Of a stretch of 64,000 bases of DNA, positions 56,470 to 64,000 are shown in pieces (the first letter of the stretch is position 1; the number at the start of each line of letters is the position of its first letter). The translations under genes were made by a program, and so were the position numbers. Source of the stretch: a bacterium (lineage in GTDB: Bacteria; Bacillota; Bacilli; Lactobacillales; Streptococcaceae). The stretch is from positions 69,015 to 133,014 of the forward strand of contig CAJNBV010000007.1 of NCBI GenBank assembly GCA_905221095.1, written 5' to 3'. The notes under the pieces are model-generated. The model saw only the letters and a list, made by a program, of their open reading frames with translations, had not been told where the DNA came from and did not search any database.

Positions 56470-57292
56470 AACTAACCTCCTTCAGATCAGCGTAATTCAC
56501 CGGATACCGGCCATCAGCCAAGTGCCAATCCATTTTTTGAGCAAGTTGCTGGATTGTCGGGGCTGGAATCTGCCAGTCAGCTGCCAAATGATTAAACACC
56601 TCACCCGGCCTGCCCTGGGCTACCATTTGACCCTCGTGCAGCACCCACACAACGTCGGCGACTTCGCACAAATCGTCAATTTCACTGGTGACAATGAAGA
56701 CAGTCGTCTCTTTGACTTGGGCCAGCCATTGGAAAAATTGTCGGCGGCCAAGGGGATCCATTTGACTGGTCGGATCATCCATAATCAAAACAGCCGGGTT
56801 AGCCGCAATCGCCGTGGCAATTGCCAACCGCTGGCTCTGACCACCGGAAAGGCTCTCGGGACGCAAATTCAGCTGTTCAATCAGCCCCATTTGCGTGGCA
56901 ACTTCTTCAACCCGTTTTTGAATCAGTCCTTCAGCCATTCCCTGATTAATCAAGTCAAAGGCGATTTCATCGGCAACCGTGTCTGCCAACCCGCTTAGTT
57001 GGCCAGCTGGATTTTGCAGTACAACTCCATTCATGGCATTATAAACGGGCCAATTGTCGGACACTCGCTGGCCAAACATGTGCCAATCGCCCTCAATCTC
57101 AGCAGACACAATTTTGGGAATGACCCCTGCCAGCACACGGCACAAAGTCGATTTGCCGGAGTGGCTATTCCCGATAATCCCAACCACCTGGCCGGTATGA
57201 ACCTCCGCGTTAATCTGACGCAGTTGTGGTTGCTCAGTACCCGGATAACGGGTGGTCAAATTTTCAATTACAATCCGGTTATCTTCGTCCAT
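56456..57292 (-). CDS. ECF transporter ATPase A
   Basis: 278 residues. Walker A IGNSHSGKST near 42 (variant GxxxSGKST), full LSGGQSQRL signature, Walker B LIMDDPTSQMD with Asp in place of the catalytic Glu. Start ATG at 57292 has GGTGGA upstream; an earlier GTG is possible. With A' this gives one canonical and one degenerate composite site. Overlaps EcfT by 25 nt. Confidence 0.85.
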   Translation of the reverse strand: MDEDNRIVIENLTTRYPGTEQPQLRQINAEVHTGQVVGIIGNSHSGKSTLCRVLAGVIPKIVSAEIEGDWHMFGQRVSDNWPVYNAMNGVVLQNPAGQLSGLADTVADEIAFDLINQGMAEGLIQKRVEEVATQMGLIEQLNLRPESLSGGQSQRLAIATAIAANPAVLIMDDPTSQMDPLGRRQFFQWLAQVKETTVFIVTSEIDDLCEVADVVWVLHEGQMVAQGRPGEVFNHLAADWQIPAPTIQQLAQKMDWHLADGRYPVNYADLKEVSYVHN

Positions 57293-58062
57293 ATCTTCCA
57301 CCCAATCAATAAAATTGCCAATCCAGTCAGACCAATGTGTAGCGTCCGCGACAGGCGATACACGCGCTGGGAGGTTCTGACAGTCCGGTTGAGATTATCA
57401 AAACCTCTCAGTTGGAGAGAAATCGACCGCGTCATCGATTGATCCAAGGTCTTAATCACCAATGGAATTAGAACCGGCAGGACTGACTTTAATTTCTGAA
57501 TCAACGTTTTTTGCGGATTGGTTCCGCGAACTTTTTGTGCCTGCTGGATTTTCCGCATATTGCGCATCATTTCCGGCAAAATATAACACACCGACATCAG
57601 AACGTAGACGGTTTTATAAGACAATCCGGACAGTTCCAAATAGGCCGCGTTTTCTGAAATACTCGTGGTCACCATAAAAAAGCCACTGGTCAAAATAATC
57701 ACCAATACTCGACAACCCAGAGTGGTGGCGTAAATCAGGCCTTCTTTGTAGAACGACACCCCAAGCACAGAAAACAGCACAGTTTGATTCCGACTGTAAA
57801 ATAACCCTTGGATGATCAGCATGGTGCAAATCAGAAACAGGCTGAATCCCAGCGCCTTAAAGGTGGTAGAACTCAATTTGGAAAATAACAATAGCAGTGT
57901 TGCGACAAGAATTAATCCGGCCTGAAGCAATAAATTCATACTGGCAAAGCTCAACAACGTCATGTCCAAGATGAACAAGAGCTTAGTAATCGGATCAATC
58001 ACCTGATACCACTTGAGCTTGACCCGTGGCGCTCCAGAAATCAATGTTTTATCAGTCATCAT
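57268..58062 (-). CDS. ECF transporter transmembrane component EcfT
   Basis: 264 residues, about five to six spans. The two EcfT coupling motifs with Arg-Gly are visible: AQKVRGTNP and SISLQLRGFDN, separated by about 35 residues, which bind the ATPases. Couples the S component to EcfA/A'. ATGA overlap with the S gene. GC-rich like the rest of the operon. Confidence 0.85.
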   Translation of the reverse strand: MMTDKTLISGAPRVKLKWYQVIDPITKLLFILDMTLLSFASMNLLLQAGLILVATLLLLFSKLSSTTFKALGFSLFLICTMLIIQGLFYSRNQTVLFSVLGVSFYKEGLIYATTLGCRVLVIILTSGFFMVTTSISENAAYLELSGLSYKTVYVLMSVCYILPEMMRNMRKIQQAQKVRGTNPQKTLIQKLKSVLPVLIPLVIKTLDQSMTRSISLQLRGFDNLNRTVRTSQRVYRLSRTLHIGLTGLAILLIGWKIWTKITGL

Positions 58063-58661
58063 TTATCATCGCTAAAGAAGTGCACCATCCGCTTCGGAAG
58101 CTGACGATAGATGAAAAATGCCAGGTAGGCCACGCAGACTTTATCCAAAATATCCAAGACAAACTCATCGGTAAATGAGGCCAGCCACACTGGTGCATGA
58201 TTGGCGACCATTACCGCAAACAATGAGTCACCCCAAGCGATACCGGTCTGACCACCCCAAAAGATGACGTTGAGTGGCGTTGAAATGACAGCTGAAACGA
58301 TAGCAATAATAATAGCAGAAACAAATACTCGTCGCGCTGACGAGAACCACCCATTGGCGTGCAAAACTCCGACAGCAATCCCAATTCCGATGCTGGTAAT
58401 CGCATACACGGTTGAAATTGGCGATAAGGTCAGCCCATAGATCACGTTGTTGATGAAACCACTAATGGCACCGGCAACCGGCCCAGCCAACATGCTGGTA
58501 AGAAAGGTTCCCAAAGACCCCAGCCAAACGGGCAACTTTAACCCCTCCGCCAAGGCTTTGGCAACATAGTTAATCCCCACGGCAGCGGGAATCAAAGTCA
58601 TGGTGGCAGCACTTAACTTAAATTTCCATATACTGGTACGATGAATCGGTTCTGTTTTCAT
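58059..58661 (-). CDS. ECF transporter substrate-binding (S) component, ligand unknown
   Basis: 200 residues, about six hydrophobic segments, N-terminal cytosolic MKTEPIHRTSIWKFKLSAAT. LGTFLTSMLAGPVAGAISGFINNVIYG is the Ala/Gly-rich helix common to S components. First gene of a self-contained S-T-A-A' operon, so a dedicated (group I-like) rather than shared transporter. The vitamin, base or metal it binds cannot be named from sequence. AGGAGAAGATT ribosome site. Confidence 0.8.
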   Translation of the reverse strand: MKTEPIHRTSIWKFKLSAATMTLIPAAVGINYVAKALAEGLKLPVWLGSLGTFLTSMLAGPVAGAISGFINNVIYGLTLSPISTVYAITSIGIGIAVGVLHANGWFSSARRVFVSAIIIAIVSAVISTPLNVIFWGGQTGIAWGDSLFAVMVANHAPVWLASFTDEFVLDILDKVCVAYLAFFIYRQLPKRMVHFFSDDK

Positions 58662-58683
58662 AATCTTCTCCTTTTGTTTTTAA

Positions 58684-58840
58684 AGAGCCGTGTCTTGATA
58701 GACTTTCGGACGCAACGCTCTATTATATATCTACTGAACTGTCTATACACAAGATTTCCATCCTTAGTCGACATGAGCTGGAAATCTTTATTTGTTAAGT
58801 AGTTCACAACACATTATACACCTATTTTATGAATAGTCAA
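58684..58840 (-). promoter_or_regulatory. Promoter and structured leader of the ECF operon
   Basis: TTGACT, 16 nt, TATAAT (58813-58840, minus) starts a leader of about 145 nt. It holds a 10-bp inverted repeat AAGATTTCCA / TGGAAATCTT (58751-58788, 18-nt loop), then a second TATAAT-like box, and AGAGC / GCTCT (58684-58721) enclosing GTCT-ATCA-AGAC just before the ribosome site. This could be a riboswitch sensing the imported ligand, or operators. I see no gene in the 337-bp gap. Confidence 0.5.
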
Positions 58841-58923
58841 GTGTATTTACAGTAAAGTTTTAGAAAATCCTAAAAATTTCCTCTTATTTTCCATTTTGAA
58901 AGACATTCAGTAACTCTAATATC

Positions 58924-58952
58924 AAAAAAGCCCAGACGACATTGTCTGAGCA
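58924..58952 (-). terminator. Terminator after the betaine/choline transporter
   Basis: GCTCAGAC / GTCTGGGC followed by TTTTTT on the minus strand, 47 bp after the stop. Confidence 0.85.
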
Positions 58953-58998
58953 TTATTTTCTATAGTCGTTTAAGCAAGTTGAGTTTGACATTTTCAAA

Positions 58999-61240
<2,242 letters not shown>

Positions 61241-61254
61241 TCTTTGTCCTCATT

Positions 61255-62019
61255 TTAAAACTTCCCTCGATTGGTCAGATCTTCTACCTTAGGCATAACT
61301 TCCTTATTATCCCAATGCTCCATAATTTTCCCATTTTCTAGACGGAATATATCGTACTGGGCATAAGCAAGGCCATCAATCTGAGTTTGACCATAACTAA
61401 CCACATAGTTTCCTTGTCCTAATAGTTGGAAAATAAAGTCGAAAGTGACACCATGTTCAGCCACATAGTTTTTATAAGCAGCACTTCCTTGGCCAATCTC
61501 ATGATTATGCTGAATCAAATCATCTGCCACATAATCACTCCACTGCTCCAGTTCCCCATTTTGGAAAATTTCTGTCAAGAAACGACGAACGGTTTTTTTA
61601 TTTTCTGCTGTTTTCTCCAAATCCTTGATTTCAAAATCTCCAAAAATTTGATCTAATTGACCAATTTCAGGTATTCGATAGTAGTCAATGACATCCCAAT
61701 GCTCCACGATACGTCCATTCTCATCTGCACGGAAAGTATCTGTCGTCACCCATTGAGCTTTCCCACCATTCAGATATTGATGAACATGAACAAAAACCAG
61801 ATTGCCATCCTCAATAGTGCGGACAATCTTCATCTGACGCTCCGGATGGCGCTCGAAGAAATTTGCGAAGAAGACTGCAAATCCTTCTTTACCATCAGGC
61901 ACACCTGTCGAGTGTTGGATATAAGTATCCCCTACAGACTGGGCTTGAGCCTCAGCAACTCGTCCGTCTTGAATGGCATGAATGTATAGGTTGTGAGCAT
62001 TTTTCACTTGTTGTGACAT
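61255..62019 (-). CDS. SnoaL-like (NTF2-fold) protein with two tandem domains
   Basis: 254 residues built of two similar halves: YIQHSTGVPDGKEGFAVFFANFFERHP ... GRIVEHWDVIDYYR (about 1-120) and LIQHNHEIGQGSAAYKNYVAEHG ... GKIMEHWDNKE (about 135-250). Both carry the (V/M)EHWD motif of SnoaL-like polyketide-cyclase/ester-breakdown proteins. Enzyme or ligand role unknown. Lies 3 bp after the MarR gene and 14 bp before the ABC ATPase gene, so one operon. Confidence 0.85.
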   Translation of the reverse strand: MSQQVKNAHNLYIHAIQDGRVAEAQAQSVGDTYIQHSTGVPDGKEGFAVFFANFFERHPERQMKIVRTIEDGNLVFVHVHQYLNGGKAQWVTTDTFRADENGRIVEHWDVIDYYRIPEIGQLDQIFGDFEIKDLEKTAENKKTVRRFLTEIFQNGELEQWSDYVADDLIQHNHEIGQGSAAYKNYVAEHGVTFDFIFQLLGQGNYVVSYGQTQIDGLAYAQYDIFRLENGKIMEHWDNKEVMPKVEDLTNRGKF

Positions 62020-62022
62020 GAT

Positions 62023-62466
62023 TTAAACCTCATTTTCCTTCTCTCTCAGATTAGTTAAAATTCTTTCTTGAAAGGCTTCAAACTGCCGAATTTCTTCCTC
62101 TGAAAATCCTTTGTAAAAGATCGTATCCAATTTCTGACTGACACGTTGCCCCACTTCTTTTTGCGACTGCCCCAAATCTGTTAAAACTAGATACTTCTTA
62201 CGCTTGTCTTCTCCACATGGACTAACAGTTACAAGATTTTGTTCCTCAAGCTTTTTTATCATAGTCGTCAGCGTATTATTAGCAAGCCCCGTCGCAAGAG
62301 CAATATCTGTCGCAGTTGCACAGCCTGTTTCACTATTCCATAAAACCGCTAAAATCTTGCCCTGCTCACTCCTATAAAGAGCTTCAGGGTCTTGGCTCAG
62401 TAACTTTTGAAAAATTCGCCCATTCAACAAACGAATATGATGGGCTAGCAAATGACTATCTTTCAT
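62023..62466 (-). CDS. MarR-family transcriptional regulator
   Basis: 147 residues: winged helix with ATDIALATGLANNTLTTMIKKLEEQNLVTVSPCGEDKRKKYLVLTDLG (near 53-103), flanked by dimer helices. First gene of MarR-SnoaL-ABC, with GGAGGTGTT before the ATG. Two related palindromes bracket its promoter, so it probably represses the operon. A single Cys lies in the wing (SPCGED). Confidence 0.9.
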   Translation of the reverse strand: MKDSHLLAHHIRLLNGRIFQKLLSQDPEALYRSEQGKILAVLWNSETGCATATDIALATGLANNTLTTMIKKLEEQNLVTVSPCGEDKRKKYLVLTDLGQSQKEVGQRVSQKLDTIFYKGFSEEEIRQFEAFQERILTNLREKENEV

Positions 62467-62481
62467 AACACCTCCAATTTA

Positions 62482-62554
62482 TTTCGATATCGAAAAGAAT
62501 AAAACAATTGTAACACTCATCATTCCAACTGTCAACTATTTCGATTTAGAAATA
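62482..62554 (-). promoter_or_regulatory. MarR operon promoter with two palindromic operators
   Basis: TTGACA, 17 nt, TACAAT on the minus strand (62507-62535). Operator 1 is the perfect 14-bp palindrome TTTCGATATCGAAA (62482-62495) just downstream of the start site; operator 2, TATTTCGATTTAGAAATA (62537-62554), abuts the -35 and shares the TTTCGAT core. Confidence 0.85.
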
Positions 62555-62566
62555 ATTTTTCCCAGT

Positions 62567-62601
62567 AAAAAAATCTCCTACCCAAGATAGAAGATTTTAA
62601 A
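62567..62601 (-). terminator. Terminator after the O-antigen-ligase-like gene
   Basis: AATCTTCTATC / TAGGAGATT hairpin followed by a run of T on the minus strand. Confidence 0.75.
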
Positions 62602-62610
62602 CTCATAAAC

Positions 62611-63804
62611 TTAATCCGTCATGTCCGATACCAATGTTCGATGTTCCAACGGAATACTGCACATAACTAGTAAGAAAACGAAACCGGACTGAATCCAGAA
62701 GAGGGCCAAGTCAAAAATTCCGTGTACAGCAACCACTGTAAGGAAAGACAGATAAAGACCAATAATCGGACGTTTCCCCGACTCCTGACTCATATCCATC
62801 ATCAATCGAACAGGAGCGACAGAAGACAAAACTAATAAAATAGTCCCCACAATTCCGTAACTCAGAATCGTGTCAATATACAGACTGTGTGCATGTTCAT
62901 GATAAGGAGCATTTATCCGAGGATAAGAGTGCATATAGGTTAATGGCCCCTCACCCCAAAAAGGATTTTGCTTAAACAAGGCCATCCCAGCATCCCAGAT
63001 AGAAATGCGTTCTTCCATAGAAGAATCTAAAGTCCCCATCCGAACTCCCAAATCACTAGAAAAGAGGAAACTCAAGCCAATTGCAAAGACCCCAATACTC
63101 AGCCAAAAGGCCTTCCAGTTTTTAATGGTCGTAAAGAGATAAATGATTGCTCCAGCGATAATAGCAGGAAAGGCAGTTCGATTTTGAGTAAAGTTCAAAC
63201 CAAAGAGATTCACAAAGCCTGCAATCACACAGAATACTTTCAACCAATTCAACTTGGTCGTTGTAAACAGATAGAAAGCAATCATGATACAGAAACAACA
63301 AATAATTCCATAATAATTAGGATTAAAGAAGGTCACTTCTGCACGATTCTGATGCCAGACCTGCATATTGGGTGAAAGAAAAGCATAGTTAAATTTCTTC
63401 ACAATTTGGAAATGTTCTAAACTCGCAAAAGCAGCTGACAATACACTACCAAACAAGACGAGCTGCAAAATCAAGCGAAAGAATTTATGTGATAAAATCG
63501 ACTGATAGTGCAAAAAGAAAACAGTAAATAGAAAAATTCCTACTGAAGCCACAACTCCCATCCAATTTTGTGCAAAAACGGATATAACAGTACTATAACC
63601 AAGAAAAAGAAGCAGCATCGGATGCTCCCCCATTTTCTGAAGAATACTTTTCATGTCCCCTGTAAAAATTAAACTGATAATATATAAACAGAATACAACT
63701 ACAAAAAGATAAAAGGGTAAAAAGATACTCAGGATAATTCCCAATAAAATCAGTTCTTTACTAGACAACCCTTTCAGCTTTTCAATAAAGCCTATTGATT
63801 TCAA
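62611..63804 (-). CDS. O-antigen ligase-like (Wzy_C family) membrane protein
   Basis: 397 residues with about 11-12 hydrophobic segments and the large extracytoplasmic loop of Wzy/WaaL proteins: FWGEGPLTYMHSYPRINAPYHEHAHSLYIDTILSYGIVGT (near 290-325) has the conserved H(x)2-7H region. Start is TTG at 63804 with AAAGGA 7 nt upstream; no ATG fits. Family members polymerise or ligate glycans; a role with teichoic acid or other surface glycan is possible but not shown by neighbours. Confidence 0.85.
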   Translation of the reverse strand: MKSIGFIEKLKGLSSKELILLGIILSIFLPFYLFVVVFCLYIISLIFTGDMKSILQKMGEHPMLLLFLGYSTVISVFAQNWMGVVASVGIFLFTVFFLHYQSILSHKFFRLILQLVLFGSVLSAAFASLEHFQIVKKFNYAFLSPNMQVWHQNRAEVTFFNPNYYGIICCFCIMIAFYLFTTTKLNWLKVFCVIAGFVNLFGLNFTQNRTAFPAIIAGAIIYLFTTIKNWKAFWLSIGVFAIGLSFLFSSDLGVRMGTLDSSMEERISIWDAGMALFKQNPFWGEGPLTYMHSYPRINAPYHEHAHSLYIDTILSYGIVGTILLVLSSVAPVRLMMDMSQESGKRPIIGLYLSFLTVVAVHGIFDLALFWIQSGFVFLLVMCSIPLEHRTLVSDMTD

Positions 63805-63858
63805 AACGAATCCTTTCTCTCCAAATCAATTGATTCAGATAATAGTAAGCTACCCTTT

Positions 63859-63904
63859 ATTGTACCACTTTTTTAGCAATTTGAAAACAAAGGAAACGTT
63901 TTCT
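63859..63904 (-). promoter_or_regulatory. Promoter with cre-like palindrome
   Basis: TTTTCA, 17 nt, TACAAT on the minus strand; just upstream, AGAAAACGTTTCCT (63891-63904) resembles a CcpA cre site with mismatches. The last 95 bases of the window show no other feature. Confidence 0.5.
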
Positions 63905-64000
63905 AAAATAAAAACCCTATTTTGCTAACTTCTCAAAGTAACTTCCACTTGCCTGACCAAAGTGGAAATTAGTCTAAAACGGATTTTTATGGTGGAATTA

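Overview
The window looks like a chromosomal segment of a mitis-group Streptococcus (S. mitis/oralis/infantis/pneumoniae relatives). Reasons: moderately AT-rich Firmicute genes with strong AAGGAGG-type ribosome sites, a BOX element (contains the BOX-A core), a ComX/SigX cin-box in front of the type-IV prepilin peptidase, the two-gene module for the teichoic-acid sugar AATGal, and gene neighbourhoods I remember from pneumococcus (secA, der-dnaI-dnaB-nrdR, queCDEF, trp, galKT/galR, choline-type ABC transporter). The species cannot be fixed from this window.

Layout. 1-8.6 kb (minus): DAHP synthase fragment, secA, two small membrane proteins, der, nitroreductase, dnaI, dnaB, nrdR. 8.7-16.2 kb: a GntR/ABC exporter operon, lrgAB, a cysteine-rich MarR regulator with a matching operator before the thioredoxin operon, the complete 7-deazaguanine (queCDEF) operon and an aquaporin. 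16.3-22.3 kb: acetoin-type SDR, a DUF2785 protein, a probable 51-residue membrane protein, pepF, rsmE, prmA. 22.3-25.1 kb: an AT-rich three-gene cassette carrying a PD-(D/E)XK nuclease, inserted in a Nudix hydrolase gene and bounded by diverged 22-bp direct repeats. 25.1-31.8 kb: M50 protease, DUF3013, rarA, 6S RNA, tRNA-Lys(CTT), an integrase tail, a frameshifted HAD gene with a LacI regulator, a BOX element, GNAT, cclA. 31.8-40.1 kb: trpEGDCFBA preceded by a second trpB, with two tandem Trp T-boxes. 40.1-46.8 kb: AATGal aminotransferase and sugar-1-phosphate transferase, a heterodimeric ABC exporter, DUF421/DUF3290. 46.9-55.4 kb: exoA, VOC protein, guanine-riboswitch xpt-pbuX, thioesterase, gal genes. 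55.4-58.9 kb: a GC-rich ECF transporter operon abutting a truncated zinc alcohol dehydrogenase. 58.9-64 kb: choline/betaine-type ABC transporter with a MarR and a SnoaL-like protein, then an O-antigen-ligase-like membrane protein.

The best candidate for an undescribed system is the overlapping gene trio at 22853-24873 (344-residue protein of unknown family, winged-helix/CxxC protein, Mrr-like nuclease). Its arrangement, composition and insertion site are what a small mobile defence or restriction cassette would show, but that function is inference. The second accessory block is the ECF operon, whose two ATPases have complementary degenerate motifs. The trp region is unusual in stacking two T-boxes and two trpB genes.

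Several genes are broken: Nudix (nonsense codon plus insertion), two HAD phosphatases (frameshifts), an alcohol dehydrogenase (truncation) and an integrase (only a decayed tail). No rRNA, intact insertion sequence, intact prophage or CRISPR array was seen.
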